Below, in pieces: positions 36,551-47,559 of a DNA stretch of 64,000 bases (the stretch's first letter is position 1; the number at the start of each line of letters is the position of its first letter). This stretch comes from Rhinolophus ferrumequinum (Eukaryota > Chordata > Mammalia > Chiroptera > Rhinolophidae). Both the position numbers and the translations under genes were made by a program. The notes below the pieces were generated by a model. That model did no database searches. It saw only the letters and a program-made list of their open reading frames with translations, and was not told the DNA's origin. The stretch is from positions 42,262,112 to 42,326,111 of the forward strand of contig NC_046288.1 in the NCBI RefSeq assembly GCF_004115265.2, written 5' to 3'.

Positions 36551-38316
36551 TCTTTTTTTTAACCATGTACTGTGCTATTTTATTAAAAATCACAATGGAA
36601 GGTTTTTTACAAATAACTCTTTCTTAAAGATGACAGCTGTATATAAATCCCGTAACTCTCACTCAGAGTAGGTGCCAACACAAAGAGCAGATCAGACAGG
36701 AGCAGGTCGCATATCATGGGAGGACCATACCAAGACACTGCAAATTAGGAACTTTATCAAAAAACATGTTAGAAATGACCGAGGTGATTGAACCTCTGCC
36801 ACGCTCTGCAAAGGACACTGCTGAGTCCTGAGTGACACCCTTTAAAGTGTCACACTGAATGGAACCCTTGACACCAGCAGGGCTGTTGCCTGAATAAGGA
36901 CACAGAACAGAACCCCTGAACTCCACAGACCACCCCACACCTGACAGATGCCCAGAGTTCTCGGTAAGTAAGGAGGATTCAAGTCCAAAAATTTCAAAGG
37001 AAGTACTTAGACCTCCAAGTAACACTGTTTTCCGTTCTCTGCATTTTCTGCAGATGTGGGATTTACAGTCCTGGTGTCCTGATTGTATGTTTAAATACCA
37101 GAGCTCCGTGCATGGTCTCACGGGGTGTTTTAATTTCACACCAATGAAAATAATGTTTGTAGCACGAAGAGCCGGATTCAATTAACAAGAGTCTTAAAGT
37201 TTGTCTGATTAGAAGGTGGTATCCTTCCAGTTAACAGAAAATAAAAAGCACGGACACCCGGAAACACCAGATCAGAACAGGTGCAATGAGGGGGGGCGGT
37301 GTCACAGCAGAGTCTAAGACTCTCCCCCAAATGTAAACAAGAAAAAGGTTTCCTTTTAAAGTGACATTTTAGTCCCCTGAATCTGTCAGTGTCCAATGTT
37401 AATTACAAAACCTCTGTCTTCTTACTTGAAGCCGTTTCAACAGTAATTCTTACACTGAGCACAAACTGGTCATGTGGCAGACCTTCTCTAGAGGAACTAG
37501 AATTCCCTCCGCGGTGCGGTTTCCCACGCCTGCCCCACCCCGCAAGCCTTGGCCGAGTCCTGTCCTGCGTGTCCCTGGAAGAGGCCGTGGATGCCCTGTT
37601 ACAGGTCTTCTCGTGTATTCCCAGCTCGATTGTCTTCCTTCGAAGCCCGAGGTTTCGGGACTCCCTCCTTCTTTTTCTTGCCCTTCTCTTGCTTTGTTTC
37701 GTTTTTCTCTTTGCTTCCTCCTCCTTTGCCAGGGTACACCTGTCCCTCCAGAGTTACTTCAGCACACCGGTCTTGACTGACCGAAAAGTCCTTGATCTCC
37801 CAGGCGTAACTCCCACCACGAAGCATGAAGATGGCGCGGTCTGAGCCCACGATGAACCTCTGGACGTCGTAGTTGGCATTGAAAAGGCTGCCCTGCCAGA
37901 GACTGGTGATTTCCTCCGTCTCCTCCATGGGGCTTCCTGATACGGTGACAAACATCATGACAGTCTTTCCTTTCTTGGTCATTTTCAATGTGCTCTCAGG
38001 CTTGCGCGGGTCTATCTGCGAGAAGTCGATAGGTGCCGAGGGCCCTTTGTGCTCTGGGAGATCTCCTTCCTCGATGTCATCGTCTTTCTCCCACTGTTCC
38101 AGAAGACGCGCCACGTCCGCATCATTGTAATCGCGAATATCCTTCTTCTTCTTCCGGGGAGGCGGGGCAGCCTCGCTGGGCGTCCTGGTGGGACCCTCGG
38201 CCATTTGGATGTGGGGTGGTAGCAGCAACAGCAGCAGATCAAAGGCACAGAGCAGGCACAGAGCAGGACCAGGCGTGCGCGACCACCCAGAGGCCACCAT
38301 CTTCCTTTTTTTTAAA
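36551..38316 (-). mobile_element. Processed MESD copy: full retrotransposed unit
   Basis: Hallmarks of L1-driven retroposition: no introns, a 3' UTR of about 1 kb ending in AATAAA (minus, 36584 down to 36579) and an A-run (about 36562-36553), and flanking direct repeats. On the minus strand TTAAAAAAAAGAAAG (left) and TTAAAAAAAAGGAAG (right, 38313 down to 38299) match with one difference and resemble the TTAAAA L1 endonuclease site. The right-hand repeat runs into the start codon, so almost no 5' UTR was copied. Confidence 0.75.
37599..38300 (-). CDS. Intact MESD retrocopy (LRP-receptor chaperone)
   Basis: An open frame of 233 codons, against 234 in human MESD, in one piece where the parent has introns. 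MESD is an ER chaperone that folds the beta-propeller/EGF modules of LRP5, LRP6 and other LDL-receptor relatives, and so supports Wnt signalling. Seen here: a hydrophobic signal peptide (about 1-30), the basic/acidic stretch RKKKKDIRDYNDADVARLLE, the core MTKKGKTVMMFVTVSGSP, ITSLWQGSLFNANYDVQRFI and YAWEIKDF, GQVYPGKGG, a Lys-rich C-terminal escort region, and a final REDL ER-retention tail. Differences from human that I can place include RGGSY for RDGSY, KDFSVS for KDFLVG, and one residue fewer in GSPMEETEE. Whether it is transcribed is unknown: no 5' UTR or promoter was copied, though PPM1K's CpG island is 2-3 kb downstream. It could be a functional retrogene or a young pseudogene not yet broken. 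Confidence 0.85.
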   Translation of the reverse strand: MVASGWSRTPGPALCLLCAFDLLLLLLPPHIQMAEGPTRTPSEAAPPPRKKKKDIRDYNDADVARLLEQWEKDDDIEEGDLPEHKGPSAPIDFSQIDPRKPESTLKMTKKGKTVMMFVTVSGSPMEETEEITSLWQGSLFNANYDVQRFIVGSDRAIFMLRGGSYAWEIKDFSVSQDRCAEVTLEGQVYPGKGGGSKEKNETKQEKGKKKKEGVPKPRASKEDNRAGNTREDL

Positions 38317-38339
38317 CTTTTTTTGAAGCATTATATATA

Positions 38340-38475
38340 AACGGGTGTCAAAAAAATGTATGCATGTTTAAAGAGATGTTATCTATGTGTTACTTAGTAG
38401 TTTGCTATAATCAGAAGTGTCTGGATGCTGATGGTAACCACTTTGAGCATCTCTTGTAATTGCAGAAGTTTCACT
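38340..38475 (+). mobile_element. Mariner-like fragment next to the MESD copy
   Basis: It starts ACGGGTGTCAAAAAAATGTATGC, an end sequence of the family at 26340, and soon reaches [18 protein letters not shown] then stop, the mariner transposase C-terminal tail. Most of the element is deleted. Plus orientation, opposite to the copy at 26340. Confidence 0.65.
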
Positions 38476-38606
38476 ATCTGAACACACTTGCGTTTCTAGC
38501 ATTCAGATCAAGAAATAGAACATTATTAATACACAGGGACTCCAGCATACTGCTTTTAACCATTGCCTATCCTGACTTTCAACAACATAGATTAGTTTTG
38601 CCTGTC

Positions 38607-38648
<42 letters not shown>

Positions 38649-39305
38649 GTCATAAAGTATACATTCTTTTGTGTTCGACTTCTTTACTGAATTTTATAAT
38701 TTTGAGATTCTTCCCTATTGTTGCAAATGGTTGTAGATCATTCATATAATTTCATTCTGTAAATATACCACAATTTATGAATTCATTCTTCTGTTGGACA
38801 TTAGGGTAGTTTCCAGTTTGGAGCTATTAGAGATAGTGCTGTTGTGAACATTCTAGTACATGTCTTTTGGTGATGCCCTTTTTTTTCTATGGAGAATTTT
38901 GGTGGCTGGGTTCTAAACACAATTAAGTTATATTGGAATCTGTTCATCAATAATGTAGTAACATCTATTGCAATATCTTAAACATTTGGACCAAACTTTG
39001 CAGCAGATATTGAAGAACTTTTCTCTCACAAATGTGAAAACTTTTGGCAACAACAAGGAACTGTTAATGTAGGGATTTGAAGCTTGTTAATCTAAAACAT
39101 TTTGAATTATGTTTAGCATTTTGACCTTCTTTTTAAACACTTGCAATCTGCATGCCCAGCATTTAAGAACATCATGATTTTGCTACGTCCTTTTCTATAA
39201 TAGACTGTAATCCACAATCATATGATAAGCAATGTTAGTTAGGCTGTCCTAAAAATATCCATATGTTTGATGCTAATACAGTTATTAGAATTACATTTGA
39301 AAACC
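38476..39305. other. Intergenic, with (TG)n
   Basis: No gene. Around 38680-38860 the phrases TTTTATAATTTTGAGATTCTTCCC and ATTCATTCTTCTGTTGGACATTAGGGTAGTTTCCAG look like antisense L1 3'-end DNA. Confidence 0.45.
38610..38645. repeat. (TG)n microsatellite
   Basis: About 18 TG units. Confidence 0.95.
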
Positions 39306-39314
39306 ATACCATTC

Positions 39315-39623
39315 AGGTGGCTCAGGCGGTTGGAGCTCTGTCCTCCTAACTCCAAAGGCTGCTGCTTTGATTCCCACATGGGCCAGTGGGCTCTCAACCA
39401 CAAGAGTGCCAGTTTGATTCCTCGACTCCCTCAAGGGATGGTGGGCTGCACCCCCTGCAACTACCAACGGCAAGTGGACCTGGAGCTGAGCTGCGCCCTC
39501 CACAACTAACACTGAAAGGACAACAACTTGACTTGGAAAAAGTCCTGGAAGTCCACACTGTTCCCCAATAAAGTCCTGTTCCCCTTCCTCAATAAAATCT
39601 TAAAAACAAAAACAAAAACAACA
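39315..39623 (+). mobile_element. tRNA-derived bat-type SINE with enlarged body
   Basis: GGTGGCTCAGGCGGTTGGAGC (A box) and TTTGATTCCCACATGGG (B box) begin a copy flanked by ATACCATTC at 39306-39314 and 39624-39632. The B-box-like region appears twice (near 39367 and 39413), which makes it about 100 bp longer than its relatives. Tail CCCCAATAAA with A-rich end. Confidence 0.75.
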
Positions 39624-39632
39624 ATACCATTC

Positions 39633-40013
39633 TACGTCCCACGAGAGTTGATTACAAATAAAACCAGCAATTTACTTCATTTGAATTATATATTGCTGCG
39701 TTTTGAATCTCTGAGGCATGGCTAAATGTAGCAGAAATGTTCATGTACTCAGCATGTGGGATCACTGCGTATGTCCAATAGAAACAAATAGACACAACAC
39801 TCCATGCCTTTAAATTGAGCTCCTTTTTATTTCATACTTTATATTTTAAAGAATTGAACTATTTGATAATAGGGACTATCAGCAAACTATACCTAAAACA
39901 GGTCATAGGGCTTTGGGTAAGTATGCGGCACAGGGGCTTATAAAATATAAAGTGAGGACATATGAGTCGTGAGTAAGCCACTTGAAATTTAGGCTAATGA
40001 ACTAGAATGAAAC
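39633..40013. other. Intergenic, nothing recognised
   Basis: A/T-rich with no gene or named repeat. Confidence 0.45.
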
Positions 40014-40763
40014 TGTTAAAAGATAACCTGAGAAATACTAAATATTTTAGGAGTTTTTTTGAGCAAAAATCAGTTGGAATTGGGCAGCGCTAAACTGGAA
40101 GCAGTTAGGAACACTCCACTAACAGGAGCTACAGGCAAGATTTTATAGAGAAGATGCAAAAGCAAAGCAAGGAAATTATTTGAGTGGCTATAGCTTAAGC
40201 AGTTACCTTCGAGGCACAGAGTGAATAAATAAAATGGAGTCACGATTGTCAAGCTGCTAAAAAAATTACTTAAATCAAGTAGGTTGAGGCATGAGGAAAC
40301 AATTCTATTCTTGTTTTAACTAGTCTGAAACTTAAACTTTTGAACTCCCCAGTTCTGTGTCAATGCCTGGATTGCTGTGTGTCAATACCTGGACATATAG
40401 CAGACTGCCAGATTACCCCTCCTGAAGGACTCATGTCTTCAGACCGTCTGACATCATCTTAAATCCATTATGCAGACCACTGGACACCTGACTGATAACC
40501 AGTTCTGGACCAATCCTAGGGCTTGACTAATTTTTCTTTAGAAAGTACTTTTTACCATAAGAACTCTTAGATTTTCTTTCTTCTTCACCCTATTTGGAAA
40601 AGTATAGTTGGTTGTTTATCCTTAGGTTTCTATTTGTGATTGGTTGTCCTTAGGTTTTCATTTCTTAACCTTAAGGCAATGCAGCCTTAGGTTTGGTTTG
40701 CTTAAGTGAAGTATAATACTAAGGCATTAAAGCCACCTCAGTTTAATGGTGTCTTGTTTAACA
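40014..40763 (-). mobile_element. Probable old ERV LTR, related to 28133-28497
   Basis: Ends TGTTAAA and TTTAACA on the plus strand. GAGTTTTTTTGAGCAAAAATCAG and GAATTGGGCAGCGCTAAACTGG match, in reverse complement, the 3' half of the LTR at 28133-28497. About twice as long, so families or breakpoints may differ. No target duplication found. Confidence 0.4.
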
Positions 40764-40919
40764 AATATTAACACTACCCATTTTCCTGATTAGTTACTAA
40801 TGCTCCTGGGAGTTATATGTGTAATAATGAATTGATAATTGTATTAATAGTCACTAATGAAAAATCAATTATTTTCTTGTTAAAAATTAGAGATAAATAT
40901 TTTTGTATACTTATTGAAG

Positions 40920-41449
40920 TGTCCCAGAATACATCATCCCAAAATATGCCTCTCCGCATATGGATTATTTTGAGATAAAGGCAATTGAGGACCAGGAGAT
41001 TTAGGAAAAGATTCTACCTCCCCTTGCCTAAGAATAGAGTATAAATTTCCCCTTTTGTAAAATAAATTTATATTTATAAAGGAAATTTCCGTTTATAATA
41101 GTGTCTCTAGGAATTGCCAAGAAGAGAGCTATTCCCAGAGATAAGTTATCACCTGAGAGACTCTGCATAACAAAACAGCCCTTATTTACCATACATTTCT
41201 TCCTCTCACCTTCCCATAACTTGTGTTCCCCACTCAGTAACCCAAATCTCTTTTCCTTTGATTAGTCTAAGATAGTCTATTAACCTCAATCATCTGGCCT
41301 CCTAGAGTTTCACTTTTTGTGTGAAATTCCCATGCATACTAATTAAAATGTTTTTTCTCTTTTTAAATTTGTCTTTTGTCAGTTTAATCCAGGGTCCCAG
41401 CCAGATAACTTAGGAGGTTAGAAGGAAAACATTTTTTTCTTTTCCTACA
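40920..41449 (+). mobile_element. Old ERV LTR, same family as 5765-6320
   Basis: A 530-bp LTR, TGTCCCAGAATAC to TTTCCTACA, with GGTCCCAGCCAGATAACTTAGGAGG near the end. Apparently solo. ERVL-type is possible; the family was not confirmed. Confidence 0.6.
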
Positions 41450-42199
41450 TTAGAATCAGCAATTTTCCAGGTAAGTATCTGTATGTTACTTTTGGCCTCA
41501 TTCCTAAAACATAGGACTGAGATACTAGGTAAGATGTATCCATATTTTTCCATAGTTCAGGCTGTTCTAACCAGAATTTCAAGGCCAGATGTCCCTTCTC
41601 TGTGTCACTAGAATAATTGCCAAAACACGAATACAAGGAATTTTTCAATCTTGTCCTTGGACCCAATTAAAACTTGCATCAATGATTTGTGTCTTCGAAT
41701 ATAATTGCTGCTTTTTTTCCGTGTGTAATTTACTTCCACAAATATGGAATAAATGAGCTTCATCCAATACCAGTGTTTTAGAGATTTGAATTGTCTTTCC
41801 ATTTCCACCTCTGACTTTTCTATTTGCTCTTATTCAAGTATTTACTATCATTATGCATCATTCTCATATAGGGCTGTTATGAGAAAAATTATATTTTATA
41901 CATGCATATTAGAGGAAAAATTTTAAAGGAAATTGCATTTTGTTACTTAAATAACAAAAGCTCAAAATCAAGCAGATGAAAAATGATAGACATTAACACC
42001 ATTTGCCAAATATTTCCTGCTCTCTACCACTCAGGCAGTGTATGGCTCCGTTGTGGGTGGTGCTGAATGAAGGTGGGGCAACTGTGAGAGTTCACATCAA
42101 TGAATTGTGAGTGGAGGTGACAGGGTTTCTGAGTTGGAGCTTTTAATGTTCTCCTGCAAGACTTTCCAAGGGTCACTTCCCTCTGCCGTTGCCTGGGTC
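41450..42199. other. Intergenic, nothing recognised
   Basis: A/T-rich with no gene or repeat I can name. Confidence 0.4.
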
Positions 42200-42355
42200 C
42201 TTGAGTGACTGAAGAGCAGAATCCTTCTGCAATATATGATGGCCTATATACAACATGAGCGAGAAACAAACCTTTGTTGTTTTAAGACACTGATATTATT
42301 TGTTACAGCATTTTGAACTAACTTAACCTGGCCTATCCTAACTGACACAGAGAGT
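42200..42355 (+). mobile_element. MLT1-like LTR 3' fragment (ERVL-MaLR)
   Basis: GAGCGAGAAACAAACCTTTGTTGTTTTAAGACACTGA and the following GTTACAGCATTTTGAACTAACTTAACCTGG match the end of MaLR-type LTRs. Ancient. Confidence 0.5.
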
Positions 42356-42419
42356 AGTAGCTCCAACTTAAAATTATTTGGTTAAGTTTTCTTGGGGCAA
42401 TTTTATTCAAAGAAAAATT

Positions 42420-42575
42420 TTCATTCATTTTTTTAATTAAATTTATTGGGGTGACAATGGTCAGTAAAATTATATAGGTTTCCAGTGTACATGTCTATAA
42501 TACATCATCTATATATCACATTGTGTGTTCACCATCCCAGACTCAGTTCTCTTTCCATCACCATATTAATTTTTT
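42420..42575 (-). mobile_element. L1 3'-end fragment
   Basis: TTTATTGGGGTGACAATGGTCAG and TATAGGTTTCCAGTGTACATGTCTATAATACATCATC are the reverse of a laurasiatherian L1 3' UTR, with the rest truncated. Confidence 0.6.
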
Positions 42576-44227
42576 TCAATAATAACTTTTCGTGAAATTC
42601 CTACAATATATTAAGCATTATGTACGTTAGGCTCTGGGGTTTTCTAGTAATGAACGAACAAAATAAGCATGATCTCTCCTCTCATAAAAAATGAGGTGGG
42701 CAGAAGAGACAGTAGGAATGTATCTAAATATGATGAATGTTATACCTGGAAACATTTGACATTCTCTAAATATTTTCCTAGGAGTCTTGTGACTTTCTCT
42801 TTCTATCACTGTCTCTCTTCTAAGTCAGGAGTTATTCAGTTGCTGATGATACAAACCTAGAAAGAATGAGAGAAAAAATAAGTTTCTAACTCTTGAGAAG
42901 TATCTCGGAATTATAGAAAATGTACCTGACCTGAGTCTGGAGCCTGGACTCCAACCTTGCTTTTGACCAATGTGTGGCCTCAGATAAGCAGCCAGCTTTG
43001 CTGTGGTCCTGTCTCATCGATGTGAAATATCACAATATAACCTGCCAAGGCTGACTTACATAACTGCTGCAAGAATTAAATTTGGCAGAGACTGTAAGTG
43101 TCCCATAAAAATAATCAGTACTATATTATTCTTTAAAGATTTTACAGAGCATTGGAAGAGCCTATAAATAACAAGTTTAAATGAATAATGAAAACACTTG
43201 GTCCCCCTATAAAGTAAGAGATGGAACAATTCAAATTGTACCCTGCCAGCTGTGGGAAATGGTGCAGAATTACATAATGAAAATTATACATTCGAGAATC
43301 TAAACTCAGTGTTTATTGTTACGTAATATCTGCTAATGTACCGCTATTAAGATGCAGCAGAAATAGACCAAAAATTCTCTTGTGATCTTCATAAAGAATA
43401 TTCAGTACTTTTCTTGTCAGTAAAATGAAGTGAGTATACAAATAACTAGTTTTATACAAGTGGATAAACAACAGAAAAATGCATGCAGTATTAAGAAAAA
43501 CTGCCATTGTCTTTGAAACCTGTAATTTCAGAAGTGTATGTATGCTTTTAATCAGTTCGAAATGATACCTAATTTCCTAATCTCCTTCCTTTTATTCTGA
43601 GTCTCATTTAGGTTAGAGTTCAGAATCTCAAGGTAACATTGTGAAAGATGATGAAAGGCACATTTGTCACTGGTTGTCAGGCAACCAGAAGCCTGAGTAA
43701 CTGGCATGTACAAATACTCTACCCGGATTTGTACACAGAGTGGGAGTAGGTGCTGAACTGCTTTTCTATTGGCCAATTTCTCTTCCAATGGCAGAAAAGA
43801 AGGTATTATTTTTCGAGCTAATTAGCATACTCTGGGAAAGTACCCAACTGTGTTTGTTTCCCTGGCAGTGTTAAATATAGACTTTAAAAACAGGATTAGC
43901 ACTTACTGTTTAAAAGTTACTTTGGCTTTGGGTGATCTAGATTTTTATATACAGAAATACTCCAGGAAAAGTTTTAAAAATTCAAATAAACTAATAGTAC
44001 ATAATGGTTATACTATGAAAAGTAAGCAAAAGAGAGCTTGGTTTTGTTGAAGATACTTTAATATAAGGAAAATAACAATTCATAGTGATCCTCAAAGGTT
44101 AAAACCAGGAAAGAGTTCCCCAAGTCACAAAGGGCAACAAAAATGGTGTTCCCTATCCCTGCCTCACCTTTGCACAGACTATAAAAAAGAGGCAGAAAGC
44201 TGGGAAAGGAAGAAAGGAAAGGGGACC
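42576..44227. other. Intergenic with a MIR-like piece
   Basis: A diverged MIR may occupy 42925-43115 (GAGTCTGGAGCCTGGACTCC...AACTGCTGCAAGAATTAAAT). No gene recognised. Confidence 0.4.
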
Positions 44228-44243
44228 AAGAGAGGGACATCAG

Positions 44244-44436
44244 GGTGGCTAGTTGGGTGAGTTGGTTAGAGCGTAGTGCTCATAATACCAAGGTCATCCG
44301 TTTGATTCCCACATGGGCCATTGAGCTGTGCCCAACAAGATCGAAAACAATGACTTGACTTGGAGCTGATGCGACCTGGAAAAACACACTGTTCCTCAAT
44401 ATTCCCCAATATATATATGTATATATATAAATTAAA
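44244..44436 (+). mobile_element. tRNA-derived bat-type SINE with perfect target duplication
   Basis: GGTGGCTAGTTGGGTGAGTTGGTTAGAGC (A box) and GTTTGATTCCCACATGGGCC (B box) start a compact copy ending CCCCAATATATATATG. AAGAGAGGGACATCAG stands at both sides (44228-44243 and 44437-44452) without a mismatch, which points to recent insertion. Confidence 0.85.
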
Positions 44437-44452
44437 AAGAGAGGGACATCAG

Positions 44453-45369
44453 CCTGCTCACATGAGGGATCGCCATAGGATCTCAAATGTAACCCAGGGA
44501 GAACAAGGAATCATATATTTCATGATCTTTGATAATGAACTGTGTGTAACTCCCAGATGAGGTTTGATTTCCCAGTGGGGCCCATGAGAAGGCAGAGCAT
44601 ACAGTACTGCATGTTTACTGTAGATAAGGATCCACAATAGTGTTTGCCACCAGGGAACCTTTCACCTCTTCCTTCTTAGCTACTGACTAAACAGATAGCT
44701 TGGGAAAGGAAAGTCCCAGAAATCTCTTTGCCTGTCCAGAAGTCAATATGATCAAAGAATTTTAGAGCTGGGAGAGTCTCATTTACCCCCTTTCCCTTCA
44801 TTTTTCAGAAAACTAAATGCAAACTCTGAGAGGTAAAGAAATTGGCCCAAGACCACAGAGCTGGTAACTACAGTCTGGGATTATAGGCCAAATTCCTAGC
44901 ATCCCAGGCAAGCTTTAATTCCACCTCTTCACACTATGTGATCATAACCCCTGAAAACAGGCAACAAAGCCCGGGGTTCTATCAAGAACATGCCAACTTG
45001 TAGCAAAGTTTTATAAAATTAGATGTATTTCTTCTGCACTACCTGTAGGAAAGACACCAATGCTGTAGGTAGGATTGACTCTGGGCCATATTTTGAAGTA
45101 GGTAAATTGTGAACTCAGTGGCCTCATACTTGCCTCTTCTGAGAGGCTGTGTAATATATTGGTGGGAAACATGGCTCTGGAGACACCCAGCCATTTACAG
45201 ACTGTGACCTCAGGCCAGTTTTTTAACCTTCCTGTGCCCAGTTTCCTCACGTATAGATGAAGGTGGTAGTATTTCCCAAATCATGCTTTTGGGGAAAATT
45301 AAATTAACTAATGTGTAATGTATCTAGAGTTGTTCTTGGCTTTAGACAGTATAAGGAATGTTAGGAATT
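44453..45369. other. Intergenic with two MIR-like pieces
   Basis: 44740-44945 (CCCAAGACCACAGAGCTGGTAACTACAG) and 45125-45300 (GTTTTTTAACCTTCCTGTGCCCAGTTTCCTC) look like MIR-family relics. No gene. Confidence 0.45.
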
Positions 45370-46560
45370 TTTAATAGTGCCTGTCATTGCCTGGAGCCCG
45401 ACCTTGATCTGGGCTTGCTTGTCTCTGACATGGTCTCCAAGTCACAGAATGTCTGTCTTCTCCCTCCTCTCCTTTATAAAAACTCTCTCTCCTTGTTGGT
45501 TCAACAAATGGTGTAGGGAAGATGTTGAAGAAAATTGCCTTCATTGGTTGATGTGAGCTTCTGTCTATTAGCTTTTATCTGTTCCTGTAAGTGAGGTGAT
45601 TTCTGTACTGTGATCAGGGGTTGAGTAAATTCCCCCTTTGGTCTCATTCTCCCGAGCAGGGGAGACATGAGATGATGTTTGCTGTCCTGTCTGTGCTGTG
45701 AGGTGATGGTTAGCTTAGGGTTAAAGAAATTCTTGATCAGGGGTTGAGAGAATTCCCTCTTTGTTCTGTCTGTTTCGTGCACATCAGCAGATGAAGTGAA
45801 GAAGTAGCTAAGTTATATCAGGATGACGTGACAGGCACGTTGCCAGGCTTTGGAAGACCTTGGGCTGATGGTCCCAAGCAAGAATAGTAGATATTGCTTG
45901 TCCGGATGAACTAGCCCTTCAGCCGGATAAGTAATAATTTTCTTTTTTTATCATTGACTGCTGGACCCTCTCAGAACTGGCTATTCCTTGAGAGGGGAGG
46001 CAGGAACGCAAAAACTTGGCCCCGGGGTACATCTAAAGAGATACATAAGGAAGACCTCAGGTGATAGATTGCTGTTTCAAGAGATTGCTATTCAGAAGAT
46101 TTGCTTTTCAGGACTGCTTTTCAGGATTGGATTGTTTCAGAGTAAGAGTTTGGAGCTTGCCTCCATGGACAGTAGAGACTTCTTTTGTCGGTGAATTGTC
46201 ATCATTCTAGCATCTTTGGGAACTTGTATGCAGCTTGCAGCTTACAGTATCAGAAGACTTCCTGACCCCCAACAACAACAACGCCAACAGCCGCAGCACT
46301 CTTGGGAACTAGCAAGCAGTGGTGTGGGAGACGCCTGAATTTCTCTCAGCTACAGACCTGGCAAGGTTTTGATTTATGACTTTTCCAGTGCTGTCCTCCC
46401 CTCCCCCCCGCCCGGTTTGGTGAGCTTTTGGCATCTACTGTAATAGTTACTATCCTATAAAGCTTATTACTGCCTTTGGATACTCCTTACTGATGTTATT
46501 TGTGTATTTAGCCAAGTGATTTTTGATCAATAGTAAACATATGTTGGGATCTCTTAAACT
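45370..46560 (+). other. Unassigned block with 123-bp internal duplication, LTR-like start
   Basis: GATCAGGGGTTGAG starts at 45612 and again at 45735, each followed by a version of AATTCCCYCTTTG. Near 45472 lies CCTTTATAAAAACTCTCTC, a TATA-like sequence. The composition differs from its A/T-rich neighbours. It may be an LTR and leader of an old retroviral element, but I found no primer site or ends. Confidence 0.3.
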
Positions 46561-46929
46561 TATATGTGTACTCCTTTGACATGACTTTGTTATCATGACT
46601 ATCTATATAGTTTAGTCTTAGCCACCTTTGCTTTCTGACATTAACATATTCTATTAATTACCTTTGTCTTTTGCTATTGCATATTCTTAAATAAATTGAT
46701 TAGATATTAAATAAATTAATTAGCCCCATTCTAGCATGTGTCCCTCCTCCTTCTTTTCCCCTGCTCATCATTACAAATGGCTATTCACTCATTCAAATAA
46801 TATTTATTTAACGCATCTCCCTGTGTGCCAGACACTGTTCTGGGAGCTGGAAATAGCAATTAACTAAACAGACAAAATTTCTGTCCTCGTAGAACATACA
46901 CTCTAGAGAAAGGAACAAAAAGCAAAATA

Positions 46930-47450
46930 AGTAAATATCCTCTTTGATAACCCAGATGTCCCTCAACTGATGAATGGATAAAGAAAATGTAGTACAGCTA
47001 TGCAGTGTGGTATTATTCAGCAATATAAAGAAATGAAGTATTAATGCATGATACTGCATGAAGTTTTAATACATGGATGAACCTAGAAAGCATTATATTA
47101 AGTGAAAGAAACCAGTCTCAAAAGACCACATATTATGTGATTCTATTTACATGAAATGTCCAGAATAGGCAAATCTGTAGAGACAGAACGTAGATTCATG
47201 GTTGCCTAGAGCTGAGGGGTGTGGTAGGTTGTAGTGTTTTTTTGTTTGTTTTTTGGTGGTGGGGGGAGCAACAGGGAGTGAATGCCAATGGCTACAGGGT
47301 TTTTTTTTGGGGGGGGGTGATAAAAATGTTCTAAGATTATGGTGATGGTTGTGCAACTCTGAATATATTTAAAACCATTGAGTTGTGCACTTTAAATGGA
47401 TGAATTATAGAGTATGTGAATTATATCTCAATAAAACTGTTTAAAGTATG
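46930..47450 (+). mobile_element. L1M 3' end
   Basis: CCCAGATGTCCCTCAACTGATGAATGGATAAA, ATGGATGAACCTAGAAAGCATTATATTAAGTG and TTGTGCACTTTAAATGG..TATCTCAATAAAACTG are the standard order of an L1M 3' UTR. A G-run near 47311 is its G-rich tract. Confidence 0.75.
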
Positions 47451-47559
47451 ATGTCATCTTAACATAGGGATCGGAACAAGGTGTGCAAGAGGAACCTGAA
47501 ATAACAGGATCAACCTGACCCTTCTCAGTACAATGACTTCACTATGAGTTAGTCACGTA

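Noticed and set aside
36714-37181. 155-codon minus-strand open frame left of the MESD copy
   Set aside because: It lies in the copied MESD 3' UTR, between the stop codon and the AATAAA, and looks non-coding.
37389-38326. Plus-strand open frames across the MESD copy
   Set aside because: They are antisense shadows of the MESD reading frame.
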